A DNA stretch of 9,172 nucleotides from an uncultured Halieaceae bacterium (lineage in GTDB: Bacteria; Pseudomonadota; Gammaproteobacteria; Pseudomonadales; Halieaceae). The translations under genes and the position numbers were made by a program. This document shows, piece after piece, positions 1 to 6,169 of the stretch (position 1 is its first letter; the number at the start of each line of letters is the position of its first letter). The notes under the pieces are model-generated. The model saw nothing but the letters and a program-made list of their open reading frames with translations, made no database searches and was not told where the DNA came from. The stretch is taken from contig CALJFL010000016.1 in the NCBI GenBank assembly GCA_938074135.1, positions 1-9,172 on the forward strand, read 5' to 3'.

Positions 1-104
1 ATGGCAGCACACGCCACTGGCATGGCCGAGGGCGACAAAAGGTAACTCAGCGTTGGTCTCTAGTACTTTGGTACAGGTCGGCCGGGAATGGCCAGAAGTG
101 TGAC
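1..104. other. Left edge, no confirmed gene
   Basis: Plus-strand frame 1 is open from base 1 to a TAA at 43-45. It would encode only 14 residues (MAAHATGMAEGDKR), so it may be the C-terminus of a gene entering from the left that converges on the luxR-type gene. It may equally be chance, because so short a tail has no recognisable family. Bases 46-104 contain two short hairpin-capable stretches, GTAC-TTTG-GTAC at about 63-74 and GGCC-N6-GGCC at about 80-93. Neither is followed by a T-run, so no intrinsic terminator can be claimed for the regulator gene that ends at 105. Confidence 0.3.
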
Positions 105-734
105 TCAGTTCACAGTTGCGTAGGTGGGGATATTATTCATAGCCAGCGCCAACTGTACTCGGTCGCGCACGGCCAGCTTTTCGAAGATGGCCGACAGGTG
201 GGCCTTTACCGTGCGCTCGGTGATTTCCAGGGTCGCAGCAATCTCCCGATTGGTCGCCCCTTTGGCCACCTGCTCAGCCACCATAAGCTCCCTGGAGGTC
301 AGGGCGTTGAGCTCTGTCTCCACTTGCGTCGGGGCCGGCACCACACGGGTGGTAAGGGCCAGAAAACGCTGCAGCAACTCCGGCAACATCCACACACCCC
401 CGTGTTCCACCACCAGGGCAATTTCACGCAACTGCTCCGGGGCCGCCTTTACGTGGCAGTACCCCACGGCACCGGCGGTCAAAGCCTGAAACGCATCGGC
501 CTCATTGGGAACGGCGGCCATCACCACCACCGGCCAGCCAAAGCTCACCGCTTCCTGCAGGTCTTTGGCAACGTCAGCTGGCTCAAGGTTACGGGTATCC
601 AGCCACAGCACACCGCGGGGGGCGGCCGTTGCCTCGGGCACATCAGCAACCGCAACCACGGCAATCGCCCTGGGAAACGCTTTGTTCCAGCGTTCCAGTA
701 ATTGGCCATTGGCGGTAACAAACAGCTGTTCCAT
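105..734 (-). CDS. LuxR-family regulator with degenerate receiver domain
   Basis: A 209-residue protein with a two-domain response-regulator layout, presumably a cytoplasmic DNA-binding transcription factor. Residues 143-200 form a LuxR/NarL-type helix-turn-helix: LTSRE at 145-149, then KGATNREIA at 158-166, then ERTVKAHLSAIFEKL at 173-187, all as in this family. Residues 1-110 resemble a CheY-like receiver but are degenerate. The acidic pair expected after the first strand is T7-A8, the Thr/Ser of strand 4 is A73, and only a possible phosphoacceptor D46 and the K96 position remain. Phosphorylation by a sensor kinase is therefore doubtful. The start is fixed by a 1-nt overlap (TGATG) with the stop of the upstream HlyD-type gene and by a GGAG about 5 nt before the ATG. 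This implies co-translation with the exporter genes. I infer that it regulates adhesin secretion or biofilm formation; its targets are unknown. Confidence 0.87.
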   Translation of the reverse strand: MEQLFVTANGQLLERWNKAFPRAIAVVAVADVPEATAAPRGVLWLDTRNLEPADVAKDLQEAVSFGWPVVVMAAVPNEADAFQALTAGAVGYCHVKAAPEQLREIALVVEHGGVWMLPELLQRFLALTTRVVPAPTQVETELNALTSRELMVAEQVAKGATNREIAATLEITERTVKAHLSAIFEKLAVRDRVQLALAMNNIPTYATVN

Positions 735-2149
735 CAGCGCTCCGTAAGGGCGTATTGCTTGGCCCGCAGTACGGGCTTCATCAGGTAGGCGAGGATACTC
801 TTCTTACCGGTAAGGATGTCAACCTCTACGGTCATGCCGGGGATGATTGGCTTGTCTTCTCCAAGGTTTGGTTCTTTGGTGCGCACATTCACCTCGTAAA
901 AGGGATTGCCCTCCTCGTCCATCACCGTGTCAGCACCAATGTGCTCTACGGTTCCATCCAGCCCACCGTAAACCACGAAGTCGTAGGCGGTGAATTTCAC
1001 CAGGGCTTTCTGGCCCGGTATCAAAAAGGCGATATCCTTGGGCCTAATGCGCACTTCCAGCAACAGGGTGTCGTCCAGCGGCACGACCTCGATGATTTCC
1101 TTGCCGGGCAGCACCACACCGCCAATCGTATTGTAATAAAGCTGTTTGACGGTGCCGTTAACAGGCGAGCGTACATTGGTCTGCTTGACCCGGTCAGACA
1201 GGCCCGTACCGGCCTCTTCCAGCGCGTTCATCCGCGTGAGCGTATCAGTGAGCTCCTGGCGCACCTCGTTGACGAACTGCAGCTCTACTTCCTCGATCTT
1301 GCGCTCCGCTTCCACAATCGACGACTTGATACGCTGCAGCTGGGCCGCGGCCTGCTGACGCTCGCCGCTGAGCTCATTGACCTGCCGCTCCAGCCGCAAA
1401 ATTTCCACTTCCGAGACAGCCCCGGAGGCCACCATGGGCCGGGTTTTGTTCAGTTCCTGCTGGGTTAACTGCAGCGAGCGCGCCATCTGCCGCTCCCGGG
1501 CGGTGATCTCGGTCAGCTCTTCCTGCCGCTGCAGCAACTGTTGCTCGGCAATCTGCACCTCCAGGCTCAGTTCCTCCTGGCTCGACCGGTAGATCGCCAG
1601 CTCCTGGGCGACGATGCGAGGCACTTTCTCGGTCAGCTCCGGGTCGGGCACAAACTCGGTTTTGTCCACCACCGCACGCAAGCGGGCGGCCTTCACCGAC
1701 AGCGCCTGAAACTCGGCCCGGTTCTCGCGGAAGGTCGACTCGGAGCGGGTCTGGTCGAGGCGCAGCATCAGCTGGCCCTTCTCGACGATATCACCCTCTC
1801 TCACCAGAATTTCGGTAACAACACCGCCGTCCTGCGAACCCACCAGCTGAACCTGCTTGGAGGGAATCACCTTGCCCTGGCCACGAGTCACTTCATCAAT
1901 TTTCGCCAGCGCGGCCCAGATCACCAGCGCAATCACCACGATGGCTACGCCGTACAACAAGGCCCGGGCCCGCAGGGGCTGTTGCTCAACGAAGGCCCGG
2001 TGGGCGTCGTTCTGCCAGTCGTAGGGCGTGGTTTCAATATCGGTCATCCACGGCGCAAACAGCTTGTCCATCAGCCGCCGGCCGATGCCCTTCTTCTTCG
2101 GTGGGGCCCGCATCAGGTCTTCGAGGTTCATTGGCTGCTGGTCGCTCAT
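734..2149 (-). CDS. Type I secretion membrane-fusion protein (HlyD/LapC-like)
   Basis: This 471-residue periplasmic adaptor links the inner-membrane ABC exporter to a TolC-like outer-membrane channel. The N-terminal ~60 residues are cytosolic and begin with a basic stretch (PPKKKGIGRR, 16-25). A single membrane segment lies at about 63-82. It is followed by the family-typical TRGQGKVIPS and the first half of the lipoyl/barrel-sandwich domain (about 90-131). A long Glu/Gln/Arg-rich coiled-coil hairpin spans about 132-320, the second lipoyl half starts at VRSPVNGTV (326), and a beta-barrel domain follows. The C-terminus carries the classic HlyD-family ending (IPGMTVEVDILTGKKS, about 436-451, then AYLMKP). 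Length and domain order match the TIGR01843/HlyD family. The start overlaps the stop of the ABC gene by 4 nt (ATGA), which indicates translational coupling. LapC is the closest functional analogue I would name, by context rather than alignment. Confidence 0.95.
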   Translation of the reverse strand: MSDQQPMNLEDLMRAPPKKKGIGRRLMDKLFAPWMTDIETTPYDWQNDAHRAFVEQQPLRARALLYGVAIVVIALVIWAALAKIDEVTRGQGKVIPSKQVQLVGSQDGGVVTEILVREGDIVEKGQLMLRLDQTRSESTFRENRAEFQALSVKAARLRAVVDKTEFVPDPELTEKVPRIVAQELAIYRSSQEELSLEVQIAEQQLLQRQEELTEITARERQMARSLQLTQQELNKTRPMVASGAVSEVEILRLERQVNELSGERQQAAAQLQRIKSSIVEAERKIEEVELQFVNEVRQELTDTLTRMNALEEAGTGLSDRVKQTNVRSPVNGTVKQLYYNTIGGVVLPGKEIIEVVPLDDTLLLEVRIRPKDIAFLIPGQKALVKFTAYDFVVYGGLDGTVEHIGADTVMDEEGNPFYEVNVRTKEPNLGEDKPIIPGMTVEVDILTGKKSILAYLMKPVLRAKQYALTER

Positions 2150-4272
2150 TGGGCTTTACCTATCTTGCCCTGCTGCAGCGCCTGCACCACGCTGTCACGC
2201 GGCCCGTCCGCCACCAGCTTGCCGTTATCGATAACAATGATGCGGTCAACCATCTCCAGCAGTGAGTTCCTGTGGGTGACCACCATCCAGGTCCGACCCT
2301 TCACATATTCAGCCAGCTGTTCCTTCACCGCCATCTCGGTGGAATGGTCCATCGAACCGGTGGGTTCGTCCATCATCAGTATGGGCGGGTCATTAACCAC
2401 CGCTCTGGCCAGCGCCACACATTTGCGCTGGCCGCCAGAAAGGGAGTCACCGCGCTCGCTGATCACCATGTCAAAGCCCTGGGGATGACGGTTAATAAAA
2501 TCCGACAGGTTGGCAATCTCCGCCGCCCGCACCAGGGCAGCGTCGCTGACCTGGGTCTCCGACAGGGTAAAGTTGTCCCGCAGGCTGCCGTAAAACAGGG
2601 TCACGTCCTGGGGCACATAGCCCACCCGCGAGCGCAGCTCGGTAGGGTCCAGCTGGCGCAGGTCTATGCCGTCGATCATGATTGAGCCGCCGGTAGGCTG
2701 ATACATGCCCATGGCCAGTTTCTGCAGGGTCGACTTACCGGAGCCGACTCGCCCCAGTATCGCCACATGCTCACCGGGTTTGATGCGGAAGCTGACGTCG
2801 CTGAGTGACTCCATCTCGGCGCCGGGGTAGGCGAAAGACACATTCTTGAATTCGATATCACCCTTGAACATATCGCGCGACAGGAACTGGGCACCCTCGG
2901 GGCGCTCCAGCGGCGTGGCCATCACATCGTCCAGCGACTTCAGGGCAATCTCGGCGTTGTGGTACTGGGTGACCAGGCCCGCCACCTGACCAAAGGGCGC
3001 CATCACCCGGCCGGATAACATGGTGCAGGCAATCAGCCCACCCATGCTCAACTCGCCGGCAGTGATCAGGTAGACACCGGTGATGATCACGAACATGGTC
3101 ACCATCTGTTGGCTCCACATGGTCACATTGATCGTCGAATTCGACAGCAGCCGCAGTTGCACACCCACGTGGGCGAGAAACGAGGTGGCCTCCTCCCACT
3201 TGCGCTGCATGCGTGACTCGGCACCCATGGCCTTAATGGTATCGAAGCCCACCAGGCTTTCTATCAGGGTGGCATTGCGTTGGGCACCCGCGCGGTAGGT
3301 GGTTTCCGACAATTCCTTGAGCTTGCCCTGGGCAATAAAGGCATAACCGAGCACAATCACCAGCCCGATCGACAGGGGAATCAGCACCGGCCAGGCGATC
3401 CAGGCAATCACCCCCATAAAGATCAATGCGAAAGGCACGTCGATAATCGTGGCGATCGACGCCGAGGTGATAAAGTCGCGCACGGTTTCGAAGGAGCGCA
3501 GGTTCACGGCGTAGGAGCCCACCGACGGCGGCCGGTGTTCCATACGAATGCCCAGCACCCGCTCCATGATCATGCCCGAGAGTTTCACATCCACCCGGCG
3601 GCTGGCCAGGTCGAGGAAATAGCCGCGCATGGTGCGCAGGCTGATATCCGCCAGCATGATGATGATCACGCCCGCGGCCAGCATCCACAAGGTCTCTACC
3701 GCGTAGTTGGGCACCACCCTGTCATACACATTCATGGTGAACAACGGCAGCGCCAGGGCGAATACGTTGATAAAGAAGGCCGCCAGCAAGACATCGCGAT
3801 AGATCGGCATGTTGGCGCGCATGGCATCCCAGAACCAGTGGCCGCGCTCATTGGTGCCGGTACGCGGCGTACGGGCGTCGAACTTGAAGCGCGGACGACA
3901 GACAATGGCGGTACCGGTGTCTGCGTCCAGTATCTCTGAAGCCGGCACACTGACCACTGCCTCATTCAAATCGGGGTAAACCACCTGGGCGTTTTCGCCG
4001 CTTTCGTCCCAACCCATCAGCAAACAGGCACCGTGGTTTTCGCGCAGCAACACGGCGGGCAATAAGGCACGCTCGATTTCATCCGCCCGCCGGTACACTA
4101 CCCGGCTGGTCAGCCCCACGCGGCTGGCTGCACGCTCGAACAGTGCCGGCGTCAGGCGTCCGTCCGCCAACGGCAGGCCACCGGCCAGCGCCTCGGCGGT
4201 CGAGGCATTGCCATGGTAGCGGCACAGCGCCAGTAGGCACTGGAGGAGCGTATCGTTGGCACTCGCTGTCAT
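2146..4272 (-). CDS. Type I secretion ABC permease/ATPase (LapB/LssB-like) with C39-like domain
   Basis: A 708-residue half-transporter that should dimerise in the inner membrane and export a C-terminal-signal substrate, most plausibly a large RTX/Lap-type adhesin, using ATP. Residues 1-130 resemble a peptidase C39 domain. The alignment anchor CLLALCRYHG (12-21) puts T8 where the catalytic Cys would be, although H80 and D101 remain, so it is probably a non-proteolytic C39-like substrate-docking domain. Membrane helices cluster at about 153-210, 270-312 and 385-430. The nucleotide-binding domain has Walker A GRVGSGKST (507-515), signature LSGGQ (611-615), Walker B ILMMDE (631-636) and switch H667. 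After the signature the sequence reads RKCVALARA. The GRVGSGKST and EPTGSMD wording resembles the LapB/LssB (TIGR03375) branch more than HlyB. It is the first gene of the operon, with an AAGAGA about 8 nt before the ATG. No TolC-like gene or substrate gene lies in the window. Confidence 0.95.
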   Translation of the reverse strand: MTASANDTLLQCLLALCRYHGNASTAEALAGGLPLADGRLTPALFERAASRVGLTSRVVYRRADEIERALLPAVLLRENHGACLLMGWDESGENAQVVYPDLNEAVVSVPASEILDADTGTAIVCRPRFKFDARTPRTGTNERGHWFWDAMRANMPIYRDVLLAAFFINVFALALPLFTMNVYDRVVPNYAVETLWMLAAGVIIIMLADISLRTMRGYFLDLASRRVDVKLSGMIMERVLGIRMEHRPPSVGSYAVNLRSFETVRDFITSASIATIIDVPFALIFMGVIAWIAWPVLIPLSIGLVIVLGYAFIAQGKLKELSETTYRAGAQRNATLIESLVGFDTIKAMGAESRMQRKWEEATSFLAHVGVQLRLLSNSTINVTMWSQQMVTMFVIITGVYLITAGELSMGGLIACTMLSGRVMAPFGQVAGLVTQYHNAEIALKSLDDVMATPLERPEGAQFLSRDMFKGDIEFKNVSFAYPGAEMESLSDVSFRIKPGEHVAILGRVGSGKSTLQKLAMGMYQPTGGSIMIDGIDLRQLDPTELRSRVGYVPQDVTLFYGSLRDNFTLSETQVSDAALVRAAEIANLSDFINRHPQGFDMVISERGDSLSGGQRKCVALARAVVNDPPILMMDEPTGSMDHSTEMAVKEQLAEYVKGRTWMVVTHRNSLLEMVDRIIVIDNGKLVADGPRDSVVQALQQGKIGKAQ

Positions 4273-4319
4273 TGCTGTCTCTTTTACCCGCCGGGCCTTC
4301 AGGCCTGTTATTCAAATAG

Positions 4320-4332
4320 GCAGCTAAGCTGC
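4320..4332. promoter_or_regulatory. Perfect 13-bp palindrome upstream of the exporter operon
   Basis: GCAGCT-A-AGCTGC is a perfect inverted repeat with 6-bp arms around one central base. It lies 48-60 bp before the exporter start codon. It could be an operator for a dimeric regulator, possibly the operon's own LuxR-type protein, or a small hairpin in the leader. A 13-bp palindrome can also occur by chance in 450 bp, so the regulatory reading is inference only. Confidence 0.3.
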
Positions 4333-4427
4333 TGAAACTTATGCAATTTGGGGTTAAAGAGAATAAGTCAGAAAGGGCTGTAATACCACGGCATTAATGC
4401 GGGGGTAGTCACAGTTTTGCGGGAATT

Positions 4428-4443
4428 CTGCGCTTATTCGCAG
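4428..4443. promoter_or_regulatory. Dyad CTGCG-N6-CGCAG in exporter upstream region
   Basis: Five-base arms CTGCG and CGCAG are separated by CTTATT, about 156-171 bp upstream of the exporter start codon. The 16-bp span and 6-bp centre fit a dimeric helix-turn-helix operator. There is no T-run, so it does not look like a terminator. The bound protein, if any, is unknown. Confidence 0.25.
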
Positions 4444-4568
4444 CAGTTAGTCATTACTCGGCTAAAAAAGTGGCAATTTTTGGCGAAAAAACGGTAAAGC
4501 TGTCTACACTTAAAGCAACGCAGGGGCGCTGTGAACACGGGCGTTGGCCCGCATAAAATCTCGTTGCC

Positions 4569-4611
4569 AGCGAATTTGACGGCGTTAAAGACAAGCGATT
4601 GTGACGGCGTT
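4569..4611. repeat. Imperfect 18-bp tandem repeat, period 25 bp
   Basis: Copy 1 (4569-4586, AGCGAATTTGACGGCGTT) and copy 2 (4594-4611, AGCGATTGTGACGGCGTT) match at 16 of 18 positions and are separated by 7 bp. Copy 2 runs into TCACA and so completes a CRP-type site. Copy 1 continues TAAAG and gives only a degraded version of the same site. A local duplication followed by drift would explain this, as would two regulator sites about 2.4 helical turns apart. Confidence 0.7.
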
Positions 4612-4615
4612 CACA
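4600..4615. promoter_or_regulatory. Perfect CRP/Vfr-type site TGTGA-N6-TCACA
   Basis: TGTGACGGCGTTCACA matches both conserved half-sites of the CRP (and Pseudomonas Vfr) consensus with the exact 6-bp spacer. Its centre is at 4607.5, about 118 bp before the ATG at 4726. CTTAAG at 4657-4662 is a weak -10-like hexamer that would put a start near 4669, with the site at -61.5. That would be class I activation geometry, but the hexamer match is only 3 of 6. The divergent exporter start is about 330 bp away, so control of that operon is possible but less direct. Confidence 0.6.
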
Positions 4616-4725
4616 GTTCCCGCAGATATAGCCCATTTAGGGCCATACAGCTGCTGCTTAAGCCGTCATTTTCGTTCAGACTCGGCACCATGAATGAAGA
4701 CGTTACAACCAAGGGGGCTATCGAT

Positions 4726-4947
4726 ATGCCAACACAAAAATCCGTTTTCGAAATAAAAGACGTAAATCCGCCCAATTTTGTGGCCGAAGAACTGCACGAA
4801 CAGAAGTACATGGGGCCTGAGCGTCGCCGTGAAAATCGCCGTACCGGCCACGACCGTCGCCTGGATGTTCGCTTCGAACTGAATGCCGATGATCGCCGCC
4901 AGAGTCATGGCCGTCGCGAAGGCGATAACGGGCCACACTTCTGGTAA
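4726..4947 (+). CDS. Small arginine-rich hypothetical protein
   Basis: An unrecognised 73-residue protein. Residues 1-28 are acidic to neutral (MPTQKSVFEIKDVNPPNFVA at the start). Residues 29-66 are strongly basic and built on paired arginines: PERRR (31-35), NRR (37-39), HDRR (42-45), DDRR (55-58), GRR (62-64). It ends in an aromatic tail, GPHFW. There is no signal peptide, membrane segment or cysteine. All 12 arginines use CGT or CGC, as in real and well-expressed genes. The start at 4726 is chosen because AAGGGGG sits 8 nt upstream; the in-frame ATG at 4690 would add 12 residues but has no clear Shine-Dalgarno. A strong terminator follows 41 nt after the stop, so it is probably monocistronic, with a CRP-type site upstream. 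Similar ERR/DRR-rich stretches occur in low-complexity linkers of other gammaproteobacterial proteins; no function can be assigned. Nucleic-acid or phospholipid contact is conceivable from charge alone. Confidence 0.68.
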   Translation: MPTQKSVFEIKDVNPPNFVAEELHEQKYMGPERRRENRRTGHDRRLDVRFELNADDRRQSHGRREGDNGPHFW

Positions 4948-4988
4948 ACCCTGCATGGGTGCGCCCAGCTGATTAAACGAACCCCCTT

Positions 4989-5019
4989 AAAGGGCGCCTC
5001 TTCGGAAGCGCCTTTTTTT
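4989..5019 (+). terminator. Intrinsic terminator with UUCG tetraloop
   Basis: The stem is AAAG-GGCGC pairing with GCGCC-TTTT (one G-T pair), interrupted by a single C/A mismatch, then TC/GA closing a TTCG tetraloop. Seven consecutive T residues end the element at 5019. It lies 41 nt after the stop of the small arginine-rich gene and clearly acts on the plus strand. On the minus strand there is no comparable T-run, so it is probably a poor terminator for ctaA, which ends at 5035. Confidence 0.9.
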
Positions 5020-5034
5020 GCCTATAGCTTTTAT

Positions 5035-6072
5035 CTAGGCCCTGACCTGCTGTAAACCATGGGCCGTAAACAGCACCGCGGTCAGCAGCAACACGGCGCC
5101 ACCCTGGTGGGCCGCCGCTATTCCCAATGGTACATGTAACAACAGGGTACTGATGCCCAGGGTGACCTGCACGGCAAGCGCCAACAGCACCAGCAGCACC
5201 CCCAACTTGCCCCGGGCCTCCACACCGCCGGCCAGCACCCTAACCGCAAAAAAGCCGATCAAGCCCACCAATAAGTAGGCGAACATGCGGTGATTGAACT
5301 GGATGGTGGTGATGTCCTCGAACATGGCCAGCCAGGCCGGGTTAGTGGCATAGAGGCCAGCCGGCACGAAGCTCTCCCCCATCAACGGCCAGGTACTGTA
5401 GGCATAACCGGCATCGGTTCCGGCCACCAGGCCGCCGCTGAGAATCATCAGGAATACGAGTACCACCAGCGACAGGGAAAACCCGGCGAAGCGGCCTCCG
5501 GCCAGACCCCGCTTCGGATACAAAAGGTCAAACACCACCCACAGCATGTAGGCGTAAATCACCACGGCCAGCCCGAGGTGGGCAGTCAATCGGTACTGGC
5601 TGACATCCGGGCGATCCACCAGGCCGCTCTTGACCATGTACCAACCCAGCAAGCCCTGGCAGCCACCCAGCACAAACAGAATCCACAGCTTGGGCATCAG
5701 TCCCGCGCGCACGCGGCCCTTCAAGGCAAAAAATAGCATGGGGAAAAAGAAGATCACACCAATAATCCTGCCCAGAACGCGGTGCAGGTACTCGTACATA
5801 AAGATGCTCTTAAAAGCGTCGAGGCTCATGCCCTTGTTGATCTTCTGGTACTCGGGGTACTGCCGGTACTTGTCGAAGGTCTCCTGCCAGGCCTGATCAC
5901 TCATGGGCGGTATCACCCCCATCAGTGGTTTCCACTCCACCATCGACAAGCCGGAATCGGTGAGGCGGGTCACCCCGCCGAGCAGGATCATGCCGAAAAT
6001 AACGGCGGCACAGAACAGTAGCCAGCTGGCGATCTGGCGATCGTAACGGGCCTGGTCGATGGTCAGTGTCAT
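5035..6072 (-). CDS. ctaA: Heme A synthase (COX15/CtaA)
   Basis: A 345-residue polytopic inner-membrane protein that oxidises the C8 methyl of heme O to the formyl of heme A, for aa3-type cytochrome oxidase. Eight hydrophobic segments are visible. The four conserved heme-ligand histidines are present: H97 in EYLHRVLGR, H165 in LTAHLGLA, H261 in FNHRMFAY and H322 in AAHQGG. The N-terminus carries GGVTRLTDSGLSMVEWKP (32-49), and QGLLGWYMVKSGL at 139-151 is also a family hallmark. This wording belongs to the mitochondrial/alphaproteobacterial COX15 type; I see no paired loop cysteines of the Bacillus CtaA kind. Length is normal for the family. AAGGTG lies 8 nt before the ATG. It follows the acetoacetyl-CoA synthetase gene on the same strand after 97 bp, and its usual partners (heme O synthase, oxidase subunits) are not in the window. 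Confidence 0.96.
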   Translation of the reverse strand: MTLTIDQARYDRQIASWLLFCAAVIFGMILLGGVTRLTDSGLSMVEWKPLMGVIPPMSDQAWQETFDKYRQYPEYQKINKGMSLDAFKSIFMYEYLHRVLGRIIGVIFFFPMLFFALKGRVRAGLMPKLWILFVLGGCQGLLGWYMVKSGLVDRPDVSQYRLTAHLGLAVVIYAYMLWVVFDLLYPKRGLAGGRFAGFSLSLVVLVFLMILSGGLVAGTDAGYAYSTWPLMGESFVPAGLYATNPAWLAMFEDITTIQFNHRMFAYLLVGLIGFFAVRVLAGGVEARGKLGVLLVLLALAVQVTLGISTLLLHVPLGIAAAHQGGAVLLLTAVLFTAHGLQQVRA

Positions 6073-6114
6073 GGGCGCTTCACCTTGCTTGCTCGCCGGT
6101 CATGATAACCGATA

Positions 6115-6131
6115 ATCCCACTGCTCGGGAT
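6115..6131. repeat. Short inverted repeat between aacS and ctaA
   Basis: ATCCC and GGGAT flank a 7-nt centre (ACTGCTC) in the 97-bp gap between acetoacetyl-CoA synthetase and ctaA. There is no T-run on either strand, so a terminator is not supported. TTGATC on the minus strand overlaps it and could be a -35, but no -10 lies at 16-18 bp. A role as operator or mRNA hairpin is only a possibility. Confidence 0.25.
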
Positions 6132-6169
6132 CAAAGCGCCTCTACGAATACCGGACAGCGCGGCGCGGG

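Larger units (their letters stand above)
4273..4725. other. Divergent intergenic region between exporter operon and small ORF
   Basis: This 453-bp region separates two divergently transcribed genes and contains no credible gene. It is visibly more AT-rich in its middle (about 4440-4520) than the flanking coding DNA. On the exporter side there are three dyads: a perfect 13-bp palindrome at 4320-4332, GCATTAATGC at 4391-4400, and CTGCG-N6-CGCAG at 4428-4443. A short GGCCT-TC-AGGCC hairpin at 4294-4305 would sit in the exporter 5' UTR. On the small-ORF side there is an 18-bp tandem repeat and a CRP-type site. TACACT at 4505-4510, TAAAAT at 4554-4559 and CTTAAG at 4657-4662 resemble -10 boxes, but none has a convincing -35 at normal spacing, so no promoter is called for either gene. 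I saw nothing resembling a GEMM c-di-GMP riboswitch. Confidence 0.8.

Noticed and set aside
755..1468. Open plus-strand frame of 237 codons
   Set aside because: Antisense to the clearly coding HlyD-type gene, with no recognisable domain.
1541..2488. Open plus-strand frame of 315 codons
   Set aside because: It runs antisense across the HlyD-type and ABC exporter genes, has a His/Gln/Leu-rich composition typical of a reverse-strand shadow, and resembles no family.
3280..3939. Open plus-strand frame of 219 codons
   Set aside because: Antisense to the exporter membrane domain, with a His/Gln/Arg-rich shadow composition.
4273..4440. Possible c-di-GMP riboswitch ahead of the adhesin-type exporter
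   Set aside because: Considered because Lap systems are c-di-GMP controlled, but no GEMM core or tetraloop-receptor pattern can be read in the leader.
4471..4485. Sigma54-like promoter (TGGCAATTTTTGGCG)
   Set aside because: The GG and GC elements are one base too close for the invariant -24/-12 spacing, and the rest of the consensus is absent.
4531..4725. Longer N-terminus for the small arginine-rich protein (ATG at 4531 or 4690)
   Set aside because: The 4531 start would place the CRP-type site and repeats inside coding DNA and has no ribosome binding site. The 4690 start also lacks one, while 4726 has AAGGGGG at 8 nt.
4666..4956. Minus-strand frame of 96 codons opposite the small gene
   Set aside because: It is a shadow of the Arg-rich frame (CGT/CGC reads as Ala/Thr-type codons in reverse). 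The strong terminator and ribosome binding site favour the plus strand.
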